A DNA stretch of 64,000 bases from Bradyrhizobium embrapense (GCF_001189235.2 NZ_LFIP02000016.1:1-64000); one strand, 5' to 3'; shown: positions 46,293 through 56,383, counted from the first letter of the stretch. Notes: generated by a model from the sequence alone, not told the origin. Numbers and translations are program-made.

Positions 46293-47078
46293 TTACGCGA
46301 ACTTCACCGACACTTTCCCGATCGCGCCGAAATCGGCTGCGAACACATCGCCCGCCTGGATCGGCAGCGGCGGATGGCAGGTGCCGGTGGTGACGACCTC
46401 TCCTGCCCGTAACGTCAGCCCGAGCGCGCGCAGCTCGTTCGCGCACCAGGCGAGCGCCATACGGGGATCGCCGAGCACGTTCTTGCCGTGACCAATGTAG
46501 CGCTCGCCGCGCAGCGTGATGGTCGGGCGCTCCTCGACCAGATCGATCGCCCGCCAGTCGGCCGACGTTGCAGGTCCGAGCACGAACAGATGCGCGCAGG
46601 CATTGTCGGCGATCAGTTGCGCCTCGCCGGCGGAGACGAAATCGGCGAAACGTGAGTCCGGGATCTCGATTGCGGGATGCAGCGTGCCGACGGCATCTAG
46701 CACTTCCTGCACACTGAATGGTGTCGCGCGCGGCGCGAGATCACGCGCCATGCGGAAGGCGTATTCCGGTTCGCCGACGCGCATCGCGTTGCCCTTCATC
46801 GATGCAGTGCCGCCATCTGCGATTAACGTCTCGGCGAGGATGCGCCCGGCCAGCGGGCCTGCGACATTGATATGCTTCTGGCCGGCCGCGCTGGTTGCCG
46901 CGATCTTCCAGCCGAACAGTTTTTCGCGCGATGTCTTTTCCAGCTGAGCCTGCACCGCGTAACCCTCGGCACGGTCGCGCGGCCGCATGGCGCCGTCGAG
47001 CGCGGCGAGTTTCGTTCCCGCGTGCCAGTGATCGTGCAGGACCTTGGCGGCGGCGGCGATCTGGTTGTTGTCGAGCAT
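46293..47078 (-). CDS. 2-keto-4-pentenoate hydratase/fumarylacetoacetase-like enzyme
   Basis: 261 residues. Motifs GWKIAATSAAGQKHINVAGPLAGR, EPEYAFRMARDL, HPAIEIPDSRF and GDPRMALAWCANEL are those of the MhpD/hydratase family used in aromatic meta-cleavage. No other aromatic-catabolic genes are near, so the substrate is open. It converges with yggS with only 7 bp between stops. Confidence 0.9.
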   Translation of the reverse strand: MLDNNQIAAAAKVLHDHWHAGTKLAALDGAMRPRDRAEGYAVQAQLEKTSREKLFGWKIAATSAAGQKHINVAGPLAGRILAETLIADGGTASMKGNAMRVGEPEYAFRMARDLAPRATPFSVQEVLDAVGTLHPAIEIPDSRFADFVSAGEAQLIADNACAHLFVLGPATSADWRAIDLVEERPTITLRGERYIGHGKNVLGDPRMALAWCANELRALGLTLRAGEVVTTGTCHPPLPIQAGDVFAADFGAIGKVSVKFA

Positions 47079-47180
47079 GCGATTTCGTCCCTGCGGGAAT
47101 TTTCTGTGTTGCGCATGATCTCAGCACAAGCGCGTCGTGTCTGTCGCGTGGGAAAACCGATGCTCAGCCATTCCAGAACT

Positions 47181-47720
47181 TTACCCGATGATGATCTTTG
47201 TCTTTGGCGACATCCGCCGCAGCAGCCGCAGCATCGACGCCTTGGTCATCGAGACACAGCCCGCGGTCGGGGCGAAATTCGGGCGCGCCAGATGCAGGAA
47301 CACGGCGCTGCCGCGGCCGGCGATGCGCGGCGTAGCGTTGTGATCGATCTCCACGATGAAGTCGTAAAGATGATCCTCGCGGGTCAGGCGGTCGCCGCTC
47401 TGCTCCCGGTCGAGCCGGATCGGCTGGTTGTAATGCCGGTCGGCCGGATCCTCGCACCAGGCGTCCTCGCGACGGATCGGTCGGGCCGGCAGCAAGGTCA
47501 CGGGGCGACGGTGCCGGTCGGCGCGCCACCACAGCTGCCTGGGATGGAAGATGCCGCGCGGCGTGCCGCCGTCGCCTTCGCGCTTGTTGGCGAGGATTCC
47601 GCCGCGTCCGAGCGCCACCGGAACGGTCCAGCCATCGGCGGTCAGCCAGCCCCGGCGCGGGTCGCCGGCGGCGCCGTGGACCTCGATGGCAGAGAGCGGG
47701 CGATCACGTTTCGCTGTCAT
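47181..47720 (-). CDS. L,D-transpeptidase (YkuD)-like protein
   Basis: 179 residues. The catalytic block is FLHLARPNFAPTAGCVSM, with His and Cys spaced as in YkuD enzymes, preceded by the GGTPRGIF region. No signal peptide is visible, which is unusual for an enzyme acting on peptidoglycan, and the arrangement is of the short stand-alone type of alphaproteobacteria. Confidence 0.88.
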   Translation of the reverse strand: MTAKRDRPLSAIEVHGAAGDPRRGWLTADGWTVPVALGRGGILANKREGDGGTPRGIFHPRQLWWRADRHRRPVTLLPARPIRREDAWCEDPADRHYNQPIRLDREQSGDRLTREDHLYDFIVEIDHNATPRIAGRGSAVFLHLARPNFAPTAGCVSMTKASMLRLLRRMSPKTKIIIG

Positions 47721-47962
47721 ATAAGTGATTGAAATGGCTGATCTTCCTTTAAGAATCGTTCAAAACTGAACTTGCCTTGGAAGCCCCAAACATTCTATCT
47801 CCCGGCATTACAGGACATTCACGCCCTGCCCCGCCGGATTTGAGGTAGACTGCGTTGCCTTGTGAATCGGTAACGATGGCCTACCTGAGCACGTATCTAG
47901 CCGACGCTACGGCCAAAAGCGCGCCCCGCTTCTGACCGCCCCGCCCCCGAAGGATTGTACCT
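47721..47962. other. Divergent control region of the YkuD-like and response regulator genes
   Basis: 242 bp carrying both promoters. GAAGGA before the response-regulator start is a good ribosome site. No clear operator was found. Confidence 0.4.
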
Positions 47963-48649
47963 ATGGCCAATGCCCGCAAGATCTTGATCGTGGATGACGA
48001 TACCGATCTGCGCGATACGCTGGTCGAGCAGCTGTCCCTGCACGAGGAATTCGAAGCCTCTGCAGTCGACACCGGCGCCAAGGGCGCCACTGCCGCCAAA
48101 GCCAATTCTCCCGATCTGGTCCTGATGGACGTTGGCCTGCCCGACACCGACGGCCGCGAAGTGGTCCGCAGCCTGCGCAAGGGCGGCTTCAAGGCCCCGA
48201 TCATCATGCTGACCGGCCATGACACCGATTCCGACACCATCCTCGGACTGGAAAGCGGCGCCAACGACTACGTGGCGAAGCCCTTCCGCTTCGCAGTGCT
48301 GCTGGCCCGGATTCGCGCGCAGCTGCGCCAACACGAGGCCAGCGAGGACGCGGTGTTCTCGGTCGGCCCCTACTCGTTCCGGCCCGGCTCGAAGATGCTC
48401 ACCGGCGCCAATGCCCGCAAGGTGCGGCTGACCGAGAAGGAAACCGCCATCCTGCGCTTCCTCTACCGCGCCGGCCAGATGCCGGTGTCGCGCGAGACCC
48501 TGCTCCAGGAAGTCTGGGGCTACAATTCCGGTGTCACCACCCACACGCTGGAAACCCACATCTACCGCCTGCGCCAGAAGATCGAGAAGGACGCCGCCAA
48601 CCCGGAAATCCTGGTCACGGAAGCCGGTGGCTACAAGCTGGTGCCGTGA
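47963..48649 (+). CDS. OmpR-family response regulator, CenR-like
   Basis: 228 residues. Receiver with the acidic pair in ILIVDDDTDLRD, phospho-acceptor Asp in LVLMDVGLPDTDGRE, and K in VAKPFRF. A winged-helix output domain ends with THTLETHIYRLRQKIEKD. Close by eye to the essential envelope regulator CenR of Caulobacter and Rhizobiales. The cognate kinase is not adjacent. CenR is a suggestion, not a demonstrated orthologue. Confidence 0.85.
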   Translation: MANARKILIVDDDTDLRDTLVEQLSLHEEFEASAVDTGAKGATAAKANSPDLVLMDVGLPDTDGREVVRSLRKGGFKAPIIMLTGHDTDSDTILGLESGANDYVAKPFRFAVLLARIRAQLRQHEASEDAVFSVGPYSFRPGSKMLTGANARKVRLTEKETAILRFLYRAGQMPVSRETLLQEVWGYNSGVTTHTLETHIYRLRQKIEKDAANPEILVTEAGGYKLVP

Positions 48650-48706
48650 TACGCTTCGCGCTCAACGATTCGTGAAATCGAGGCGCACCGCGGTTACCGG
48701 CCCTGA

Positions 48707-49147
48707 ATGTCGATCGATGATGACGTAGCCCTGCTCGAGCGGGTTCCGACGATGCGTCTGCTGGGCGACAGCTCCTTGCGCATGCTGGCGATCGGCTCCG
48801 AGCAACGTGACTTCAACGCAGGCGAGGTGCTGTTCAAGACCGGTGACACGGCGGACGCCGGCTACGTCGTGCAGCGCGGCACCTTCCGCGTCGAGGAAGG
48901 CGGCGCCGAGATCATCGCCGGCCCTGGCGCGCTGATCGGCGAGCTCGCACTGATCGTAGCGATGAAGCGGCCCTCAACGGCGACCGCGCTGGAGCGCGGC
49001 TCGGTGATCCGCGTCGCGCGCAGCCTGTTCCAGCGCGTGCTGGAAAGCGACCCGGCCGCCGCCCGCCGTCTGCGCGACGAACTCGCGCTACGCACCAGCC
49101 AGCTGGCTAGCGACATCCTGATAGCGGGCGGGAAGCTGAGTACGTAG
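48707..49147 (+). CDS. Cyclic-nucleotide-binding domain protein
   Basis: 146 residues, a single cNMP-binding beta-roll (AGEVLFKTGDTADAGYVVQRG, then ALIGELALIVAMKRPSTATA, whose ELALI and PSTA residues form the phosphate-binding cassette) with no DNA-binding domain. It follows the response regulator by 57 bp and may be co-transcribed. Such stand-alone sensors act by protein contact; the partner is unknown. Confidence 0.88.
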   Translation: MSIDDDVALLERVPTMRLLGDSSLRMLAIGSEQRDFNAGEVLFKTGDTADAGYVVQRGTFRVEEGGAEIIAGPGALIGELALIVAMKRPSTATALERGSVIRVARSLFQRVLESDPAAARRLRDELALRTSQLASDILIAGGKLST

Positions 49148-49202
49148 CTGCCGTCTATTGACCCGTCACCCTGAGGATGACGGTGCTTAAGCTGACGACG
49201 GC

Positions 49203-50018
49203 TTAAACCTCCATCACCGCCGTGACCGGCACGTGATCCGACGGCCGCTCCCAGCTGCGGGCGTCGCGGGTGATCTTGAAGTCGCTGACCTGATCCTTCA
49301 GCGCGCGCGAGACCCAGATGTGATCGAGCCGGCGGCCGCGGTCGCCGACGGTCCAGTCCGCGGCGCGATAGCTCCACCAGGTGTAGACTTTCTCCGACAT
49401 CGGAATCCGCTCGCGCGCGATGTCGAACCATTCGCCATGCGCCTGCGCTGCGAGCAGCTTCTCGGTCTCGACCGGCGTGTGCGAGACCACCTTCAGCAGC
49501 TGCTTATGCGACCACACGTCGTTCTCGTGCGGCGCGACGTTGAGGTCGCCGACCAGGATGTGGCGGTCGTCGCCGCGCGGGTGCAGCGGCTCGCAACTCT
49601 TCATCTCGTCGAGGAATTGCAGCTTGTGCTCGAACTTCGGATTGAGCGCGGGATCGGGAATGTCGCCGCCGGCCGGCACGTAGAAATTATGCAGCACCAG
49701 CGGCTTTGAAAGCTGCGCCTTCTCACCGAAGGATACTGATATGTGCCGCGAGTCGATCTTGTCGCAGAACGTCCGGATGTCCGTGGTCTCGAACGGCAGG
49801 CGCGAGACGATGGCGACGCCGTGATAGCCCTTCTGGCCGTTCAGCGCGACGTGCTCGTAGCCGAGCCGCTTGAAGCGCTTCAGCGGAAACGCATCGTCGA
49901 TGCATTTGGTCTCCTGCAGGCACAGCACATCCGGGCGCGCGCTCTTCAGGAATTTGGCGACGATGTCGATGCGCAGGCGCACCGAATTGATGTTCCAGGT
50001 GGTGACGGAGAACCGCAT
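49203..50018 (-). CDS. xth: Exodeoxyribonuclease III
   Basis: 271 residues. Endonuclease/exonuclease/phosphatase fold: VTTWNINSVRLR, LQETKCID, HILVGDLNVAPHENDVW, and RLDHIWVS with the catalytic Asp and His. Acts in base-excision repair at abasic sites. Confidence 0.95.
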   Translation of the reverse strand: MRFSVTTWNINSVRLRIDIVAKFLKSARPDVLCLQETKCIDDAFPLKRFKRLGYEHVALNGQKGYHGVAIVSRLPFETTDIRTFCDKIDSRHISVSFGEKAQLSKPLVLHNFYVPAGGDIPDPALNPKFEHKLQFLDEMKSCEPLHPRGDDRHILVGDLNVAPHENDVWSHKQLLKVVSHTPVETEKLLAAQAHGEWFDIARERIPMSEKVYTWWSYRAADWTVGDRGRRLDHIWVSRALKDQVSDFKITRDARSWERPSDHVPVTAVMEV

Positions 50019-50102
50019 GAGAGGTGCGTCTTAGCACGGTTCGCGGTGCGGGTTGGCGCCTTGTCCACAAGCAAGCGCTCTACCCATCCCTGCGCAAGAC
50101 GG

Positions 50103-50912
50103 CTATCCCGGCGATGAGCCCGGATAGGTCGTGAAGTCGATCTTGAACAGTCCGGGATCCGGCTTCTGCGTCGCGTCGAGATTGTAGACCGCAACCGTCG
50201 TGTCGTAGCCCTGTGGGTCGGTGACGGTCCACTGCTTGAGCTTGCCGTCCTTGGCGCCGATCATCAGCAGGAAGCGGCTGGTGCCGACCAGCGCCTGCTT
50301 CTCCTCGATCGTGATGCTGACGAACACGTCGTCGGCGGTGACGCTGACGACGTTGGTGTCCTTCATCAGGTCGATGCGGTCCGACAGCAGATAGCGCAGC
50401 GGGGTCTGCGACAACGGATAGATGTCCTGGGTGGCGAGCCTGCGGTCGCGCACCGCGACCGACGAGCCGTCGGCGATCACCTCGATGGTGCTCGGATTGT
50501 CATATTCGAAGCGCAGCTTGCCGGGCTTCTGGATGTAGAAATCGCCCTTGGTCTTGGTGCCGTCTGGGCCGACCTGGACGAAATTCCCGACCAGCGTCTG
50601 CAGCGACGACAGATAGGCCGAGACCTTGGCGGCCTGCGCCTTCTGATTGGCGTCGAAGGTCTGGAAGATGTTGGCTGGCACGTTGCGGCGCGGATCGGGA
50701 ATCACCGGGTCCGGCGGTGCCTGGGTGGCGCCCGTGGTCGTCGGGCCCTTGTCCGCATTGCTCTGCGCGCCGGCGTCCCTGGCCTTCGGCGCTGCCTTGG
50801 GTGCGGGTTTCGGCGCAGGCGCATTTTGCGCAGTCGCGCCGCCGGCGATCGCGGCGGTGACGAGAAGAGCCAGCGCAGTGCGCGCGCCGCGGTCAATGAG
50901 ATGTTTTGCCAT
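50103..50912 (-). CDS. lolA: Outer-membrane lipoprotein carrier LolA
   Basis: 269 residues with a signal peptide (cleavage near ATAQN) and an Ala/Pro/Lys-rich linker of about 60 residues, then the LolA fold (VQVGPDGTKTKGDFYIQKPGK in two parts, RFEYDNPSTIEVIADG, LDATQKPDPGLF). It ferries lipoproteins from LolCDE to the outer membrane. Downstream of ftsK, an old conserved pairing. Confidence 0.93.
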   Translation of the reverse strand: MAKHLIDRGARTALALLVTAAIAGGATAQNAPAPKPAPKAAPKARDAGAQSNADKGPTTTGATQAPPDPVIPDPRRNVPANIFQTFDANQKAQAAKVSAYLSSLQTLVGNFVQVGPDGTKTKGDFYIQKPGKLRFEYDNPSTIEVIADGSSVAVRDRRLATQDIYPLSQTPLRYLLSDRIDLMKDTNVVSVTADDVFVSITIEEKQALVGTSRFLLMIGAKDGKLKQWTVTDPQGYDTTVAVYNLDATQKPDPGLFKIDFTTYPGSSPG

Positions 50913-51012
50913 CAGATATGTCAGGTCTCTGTTCGACGCTCGTCCCGCTGCGCCGGATTTTATCCCGCCTCTTCCGAGGGAGATATGGTTTTTCCGTGAT
51001 GATCGCCCCCGG

Positions 51013-53487
51013 TCAGAACTGGCCTTCTTCCTCCCCGACCAGGATTTCGCGCTTTCCGGCGTGATTCGCTGGGCCCACGATGCCCTCGAGTTCCATCCGC
51101 TCCATCAGCGAGGCGGCGCGGTTATAGCCGATCTGCAGCCGGCGCTGGATATAGGAGGTCGACGCCTTGCGGTCGCGCTTGACGATCGCGACCGCCTGCG
51201 TGAACAGATCGCCGCCGCCGTCGCCACCCATGCCGGTGGCATCGAACACGGCGCCGTCCTCGTCGGTCGGCTCTTCCGCGGTGACGGCTTCGAGGTATTC
51301 CGGGGCGCCTTGCGTCTTCAGGTGGCGCACCACCTTCTCGACTTCCTCGTCGGAGGCGAACGGGCCGTGCACGCGGCTGATGCGGCCGCCGCCCGCCATG
51401 TAGAGCATGTCGCCCTGGCCGAGCAGCTGCTCGGCGCCCATCTCGCCGAGGATGGTGCGGCTGTCGATCTTCGACGTCACCTGGAAGGCGATGCGGGTCG
51501 GGAAGTTGGCCTTGATCGTGCCCGTGATGACGTCGACCGACGGACGCTGCGTGGCGAGGATCACATGCAGGCCGGCGGCGCGCGCCATCTGCGCGAGGCG
51601 CTGCACCGCGCCTTCGATGTCCTTGCCGGCGACCATCATCAGGTCGGCCATCTCGTCAACGATGATGACGATATAGGGCAGCGGTTCGAGGTCGAGCTTC
51701 TCCTCCTCGTAGATCGCCTTGCCGCTCTCCTTGTCGAAGCCGGTGTGCACGGTGCGCGTCAGCTCTTCGCCCTTGGCCTTGGCTTCGACCAGGCGCGCAT
51801 TGTAGCCGTCGATGTTGCGCACGCCGAGCTTGGCCATCCGCTTGTAGCGCTCTTCCATCTCGCGCACGGCCCATTTCAGCGCGACGACAGCTTTCTTCGG
51901 ATCGGTGACGACGGGCGTCAGCAAATGCGGGATGCCGTCATAGACCGAGAGTTCGAGCATCTTCGGGTCGACCATGATCAGGCGGCACTGGTCCGGACGC
52001 AGCCGGTAGACCAGGCTCAGGATCATGGTGTTGATCGCGACCGATTTGCCGGAGCCGGTGGTGCCGGCGATCAGCATATGCGGCGTGCGCGCGAGGTCGA
52101 TGATGACGGGATCGCCGCCGATCGTCTTGCCGAGGCACAGCGGCAGCTTCGCAACCGAATCGACGCTTTCCTTGGCGACCAGCAGCTCGCGCAGATAGAC
52201 CTTCTCGCGATGCGCGTTCGGCAGCTCGATGCCGATCGCATTGCGGCCGGCGACCACGGCGACGCGGGCCGACAGCGCGCTCATCGAGCGGGCGATGTCG
52301 TCGGACAATCCGATCACGCGCGACGACTTGATGCCGGGCGCGGGCTCCAGTTCGTACAGCGTGACGACCGGGCCGGGGTTGGCCTTGACGATCTCGCCGC
52401 GCACGCCGAAGTCCTGCAGCACGCCCTCCAGCGCACGCGAATTGGTTTCGAGTTCGGCCTTGCTCAGCGGCTGGCGATCGCTCGCCTTCGGCGCACTGAG
52501 CACGGAGACCGACGGCAGCTCGAACTTGTCGGAGTTCTTCTTCTTCGGCTTCGGCTCGGCCTTCTTGCGCGGGGCGCGCGCGACCGGAGCTTCCTCCTCG
52601 TCGTCCTCTTCTTCCTCGTCGAAAGCCTCGGCCTCGTCTTCGTCCTCGTCGTGATCTTGATGCGCAGGCGCGATCGAGGGCGCCGTGCGGCCGCCGCCGA
52701 TATTGGGCTCCTGGCGCTCGAACGCAGCGCTGCGGCCTTGCGCTCCGCTCGACACCAGCGATTTGTAGGCGGTCGTGAACAGCCAGCCGAGCCGGGCTTT
52801 CGCGCTCATCAGCGCGTGGAACAGCCAGCCGAGCGAGACCGAGCTGCGGTCGTTGTCGTCGTCTTCGACGAACGGCTCGTCGTCGTCAGATATCGGCGTC
52901 AGCTCCTCGTCCTGTTCCTTGGCGCCCCAGCCGCAGGCGAACAGGAAGGTCGCGGCCATCGCGACGAACAGGATCAGGCCGAGCACGACGCGATAGAGGA
53001 AACCGGGCGGCCCGAACACCACGGCCGGCGTGCGCAGCAGCGCGTCGCCGACCACGCCGCCGAGCCCGGTCGGCAGCGGCCATGACGTATTGTGCGGCCA
53101 GCAGCTGGCGAAGCCCGCCGCGATCACGGTGCACAGGATCCAGCAGCCGAGCCGCAGCGCCTCGCGGTCGAACGGACGATGCGTCAGCATCCGCCAGCCC
53201 CACACCGCCACCGGCAGCAGCAGCATGATGGCGCCGAGGCCGAGGATCTGCATCAGGAGGTCGGCGCCGATCGCGCCGGGATAGCCGAGCACGTTGCGGA
53301 TCGCGCGCGAGGTGGCATGACTGAGCGAGGGATCCTGCACCGACCAGGTCATCAGCGCTGCGGTGACCGCGCCCGACAGCGCGATCAGGCCAAGCCCGGT
53401 GAGTTCGCGCAGCCGTCGCGCCAGCGCCTCGCGCAGCGAGAGCGGCAGATGGCCGACCAGGGGGATGACACGTTCGATCGCTGGCAT
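51013..53487 (-). CDS. ftsK: DNA translocase FtsK
   Basis: 824 residues from ATG 53487. Four membrane helices (about 32-48, 75-98, 111-128, 163-185), a strongly acidic linker (Asp/Glu runs near 190-212 and 279-299), then the motor: Walker A AGTTGSGKSVAINTM (474-488), Walker B YIVIIVDEMADLMM, and a C-terminal gamma domain (STSYIQRRLQIGYNRAASLM). It pumps chromosome ends toward dif at division. Confidence 0.97.
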   Translation of the reverse strand: MPAIERVIPLVGHLPLSLREALARRLRELTGLGLIALSGAVTAALMTWSVQDPSLSHATSRAIRNVLGYPGAIGADLLMQILGLGAIMLLLPVAVWGWRMLTHRPFDREALRLGCWILCTVIAAGFASCWPHNTSWPLPTGLGGVVGDALLRTPAVVFGPPGFLYRVVLGLILFVAMAATFLFACGWGAKEQDEELTPISDDDEPFVEDDDNDRSSVSLGWLFHALMSAKARLGWLFTTAYKSLVSSGAQGRSAAFERQEPNIGGGRTAPSIAPAHQDHDEDEDEAEAFDEEEEDDEEEAPVARAPRKKAEPKPKKKNSDKFELPSVSVLSAPKASDRQPLSKAELETNSRALEGVLQDFGVRGEIVKANPGPVVTLYELEPAPGIKSSRVIGLSDDIARSMSALSARVAVVAGRNAIGIELPNAHREKVYLRELLVAKESVDSVAKLPLCLGKTIGGDPVIIDLARTPHMLIAGTTGSGKSVAINTMILSLVYRLRPDQCRLIMVDPKMLELSVYDGIPHLLTPVVTDPKKAVVALKWAVREMEERYKRMAKLGVRNIDGYNARLVEAKAKGEELTRTVHTGFDKESGKAIYEEEKLDLEPLPYIVIIVDEMADLMMVAGKDIEGAVQRLAQMARAAGLHVILATQRPSVDVITGTIKANFPTRIAFQVTSKIDSRTILGEMGAEQLLGQGDMLYMAGGGRISRVHGPFASDEEVEKVVRHLKTQGAPEYLEAVTAEEPTDEDGAVFDATGMGGDGGGDLFTQAVAIVKRDRKASTSYIQRRLQIGYNRAASLMERMELEGIVGPANHAGKREILVGEEEGQF

Positions 53488-53509
53488 ACTCAATCTTCGC
53501 GCTTCGCGA

Positions 53510-54736
53510 TTAACCCAGGGTTTCGACCAGGCGATGCATCGCCTCGGCCGTCGATTCACTGTCGGAGACCAGCGCAAGGCGGATATAGCCCGCGCCCGGA
53601 TTGGAACCGTCGCTCTGCGTGCGCGCCAGATAGCTGCCCGGGATCACCCGAACGCCGGCGTCGCGATAGAGCCTGACGGTCGTCTCCTCGTCGCCGCCGC
53701 GATCGGAGACGTCGAGCCAGACGCAGAAGCCGCCGGCGGGACGCTTGTAGCCGTAGCGGTTGCCGAGGATCTGGTCGGCGAAATCGAACTTGATGCGATA
53801 GAGCCTGCGGTTCTCCTCGACATGCGCCTCATCGCCGTAAGCGGCGACCGCGACATGCTGCAACGGCACCGGCACCTGCGGCGCGGCGACATTGCGCAGC
53901 TCGAGGAAGGCGGCGAGAAACTTCCGGTCGCCGGCGGCGAAGCCGACCCGCATGCCTGGCAGGTTCGAGCGCTTAGACAACGACTGGAACGCCACGACAT
54001 TGCGGAAGTCGGGCCCGGCGCATTCCAGCATGCTGCCCGGCGCCTCGCGCGTGTAGATCTCCGAGTAGCACTCGTCGGACAGGATCATGAAGCCGAACCG
54101 GTCGGCGAGCTCCTTCAGCCGCACGAAATAGGCGCGCGAGGCGACCGAACCTTGCGGATTGGCCGGCGAGGCGATGAAGAAGGCGACGGTGCGGGCCCAT
54201 GTCGCCTCGTCGATCGCATCGAGGTCGGGCAGGAAACCGTTGGCGAGCGTGGTCGGCAGATGGATCTGCTCGCAGCCTGCCGCGCGCGCGCCGGCGCCAT
54301 AGGCCGGGTAGAATGGATTCGGCATCAGCACCGCCGGCCGTCCCTTGCGCGGGGCGACGTAACGCGCGGCTGTGATCGCGGCAAAGAACAGCCCCTCGCG
54401 GCTGCCGTTGAGCACCAGCACCTCGCTCTCGGGATCGACCGGACGCGGCAATTGGAACCGGCTCGATAGCCAGGTCGCGACCGCGCGGCGGAACGGTTCG
54501 ATGCCCTTGGCCATCGGGTAGCGGCCGAACTCGGCGGTGTGCCTCGCCAGCACCGGTCCGACGAAGTCGGGCACCGAATGCTGCGGTTCGCCGACCGACA
54601 GTGTAATCAAGGGCTTAGCCGGCTGGTACGGCGCCAGAAGTTCGGTGGTTCGCACGAATGGGGAGCGCTCGGCCTGGCCGGCGGATGTGGCATCGGCGGC
54701 GCCCTGCGTCATGCCGGATGAGGCGGTCATTGCCAT
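53510..54736 (-). CDS. Class I/II aminotransferase, DapC-like
   Basis: 408 residues. PLP lysine in SLSKRSNLPGMRVGF, NPQG in SPANPQG, and LSDECYSEIY. Closest by eye to N-succinyldiaminopimelate transaminases of the lysine/peptidoglycan branch. Directly upstream of ftsK on the same strand. Two ATG codons at 54736 and 54730 are both possible starts. Substrate assignment is probable, not proven. Confidence 0.87.
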   Translation of the reverse strand: MAMTASSGMTQGAADATSAGQAERSPFVRTTELLAPYQPAKPLITLSVGEPQHSVPDFVGPVLARHTAEFGRYPMAKGIEPFRRAVATWLSSRFQLPRPVDPESEVLVLNGSREGLFFAAITAARYVAPRKGRPAVLMPNPFYPAYGAGARAAGCEQIHLPTTLANGFLPDLDAIDEATWARTVAFFIASPANPQGSVASRAYFVRLKELADRFGFMILSDECYSEIYTREAPGSMLECAGPDFRNVVAFQSLSKRSNLPGMRVGFAAGDRKFLAAFLELRNVAAPQVPVPLQHVAVAAYGDEAHVEENRRLYRIKFDFADQILGNRYGYKRPAGGFCVWLDVSDRGGDEETTVRLYRDAGVRVIPGSYLARTQSDGSNPGAGYIRLALVSDSESTAEAMHRLVETLG

Positions 54737-54905
54737 GATTGAAAAGCCAGCACTTTCACTGCGGTCGGAGGGGTGGGGGAGCCGACCGTAAACCGATCAA
54801 ATCACCATAGATAGGGCGAGGTTAAGACGCGATTAACCATCGGCGGCGCGCCGGGATGGGCTGCGGCGTGATAGCAGTGCTCACCCAAGAAAGACCGCAT
54901 CGAAA

Positions 54906-55388
54906 TTGCTCCGAGACATGATCCACCGCCGCGCCGTCAGGGCGCTCATCATCACCGGCGAACGCGAGGTCCTGCTGATGCGGATCCGCCCGCCAGAGGG
55001 GGATCGCTTCTGGATCGCGCCCGGCGGCGGCATCGAGGGCGACGAGACGCCTGAAGCGACGTTGCAGCGGGAGCTGGCCGAGGAACTGGGCCTAGTCGAT
55101 TTCGAACACGGCCCCGCCGTCTGGCGGCGTCATCACACCTTCGATTGGGACGGCCGGCGGATCTCCCAGAAAGAAGAGTACCGGATCGTCCACGCCGATC
55201 GATTTGTGCCTGTGATGGCCGATGTGGCCGAAGCGAGGGTGCTGGATTGCTTCCGCTGGTGGCCAATCGCTGATCTGGCCAGCGCGGAGGAGCGCCTCAC
55301 CCCGCTGTCGCTCGCCAACATCCTCGAAAGCTATCTGCGCGACGGCGCGCCGAGCGAACTGCCAAATGAGGAAGTCTTGGTCGACTGA
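54906..55388 (+). CDS. Nudix hydrolase
   Basis: 160 residues. Complete Nudix box G-x5-E-x7-REUxEExGU: GGIEGDE, then TPEATLQ, then RELAEELGL. Such enzymes cleave nucleoside diphosphate derivatives; substrate unknown. An alternative start is the ATG at 54918 (MIHRR). Confidence 0.92.
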   Translation: MLRDMIHRRAVRALIITGEREVLLMRIRPPEGDRFWIAPGGGIEGDETPEATLQRELAEELGLVDFEHGPAVWRRHHTFDWDGRRISQKEEYRIVHADRFVPVMADVAEARVLDCFRWWPIADLASAEERLTPLSLANILESYLRDGAPSELPNEEVLVD

Positions 55389-55532
55389 CAGAGCTTGCCG
55401 GTCATTGCCGCGCATTCGAGTGATCCGCTTTACCCGCCATTAAGGCCGGCGCGCCGCGTCACGAGTTCCTTCAGCAATTCGCAACACAGCACGCCGAATG
55501 ATCCCGCGTATTGCGAGGGTCTGCAGACGGAC

Positions 55533-56306
55533 ATGACCATCAGGATCGAGACCCGCGGCGACGTTCTGCGCCGCACCTGCAAGGTGATGGTGATTGCCGC
55601 CGGCATGACTGCGATGATGTCCTTCACCATCGGCATGCTGGTGTTCGGCCGCGATCTGTCCGCGCCGATCACGGTCGGCCAGATGCAGCTGTTCGGGCTC
55701 ACCGCCGGCGTGTTCATCTCGATCGCGCTCAGCGGCGCGATGTCCTATCGCGCCGGCCTGTTGATGCTGGAGCTCGCGCAGACCCGGCGCGAGCTGGCGC
55801 AGATCTCGCAGACCGACCAGCTGACCGGCCTGTTGAACCGTCGTGGCTTCGACACCGAGGCCGCCGCCGCACTCGACCAGGCGCAGGCGAATGGCGCGGC
55901 GGTCGCGGTCCTGATGTGCGACATCGATCATTTCAAGTCGATCAACGACCGCTACGGACATGAGATCGGCGACAGGGTGCTGGTCGAGATCGCCGACGTG
56001 CTGCGCCAGTTCGCGAACCGGCACGGCGCGCTGGTCGCCCGCTACGGCGGCGAGGAATTTGCAGCCGTCGTGACCGGCCTGACCCACGAGCAGGTCGCGC
56101 ACGGTGCCGAGGAGATCCGCCGCGACTGCGCAGGCCGCACCATCCTCGATGGCGTGACCCTTCTGCCGGTGACCATCAGCATCGGCTTCACCTTGAAGGA
56201 CTCCGGCTTCGACCTCGGCAATCTGATGCGAACCGCCGACCAGGCGCTCTATGCCGCCAAGCGCCACGGCCGCGATCGCGTCGAGCACGCCCGCGACGCG
56301 GCGTGA
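55533..56306 (+). CDS. Membrane-anchored diguanylate cyclase
   Basis: 257 residues from ATG 55533. Two helices (about 17-38 and 52-72) are followed by a short coiled segment and a GGDEF domain with CDIDHFKSINDRYGHEIGD and GGEEF at 172-176. No RxxD inhibitory site is visible in the segment before it. No sensor domain beyond the membrane helices. Confidence 0.92.
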   Translation: MTIRIETRGDVLRRTCKVMVIAAGMTAMMSFTIGMLVFGRDLSAPITVGQMQLFGLTAGVFISIALSGAMSYRAGLLMLELAQTRRELAQISQTDQLTGLLNRRGFDTEAAAALDQAQANGAAVAVLMCDIDHFKSINDRYGHEIGDRVLVEIADVLRQFANRHGALVARYGGEEFAAVVTGLTHEQVAHGAEEIRRDCAGRTILDGVTLLPVTISIGFTLKDSGFDLGNLMRTADQALYAAKRHGRDRVEHARDAA

Positions 56307-56383
56307 GCTTTGCTCGTCACAGCTAAGCGGGTGAGGATCCGGTCTCTCCACGAGTAGCGATGCGCGCGGCGCCCCCATCCGGA

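Noticed and set aside
50647..53085. Plus-strand open frame of 812 codons opposite ftsK
   Set aside because: It is the shadow of ftsK and lolA: low-complexity Arg/Asp/His-rich composition, no ribosome site and no recognisable domain.
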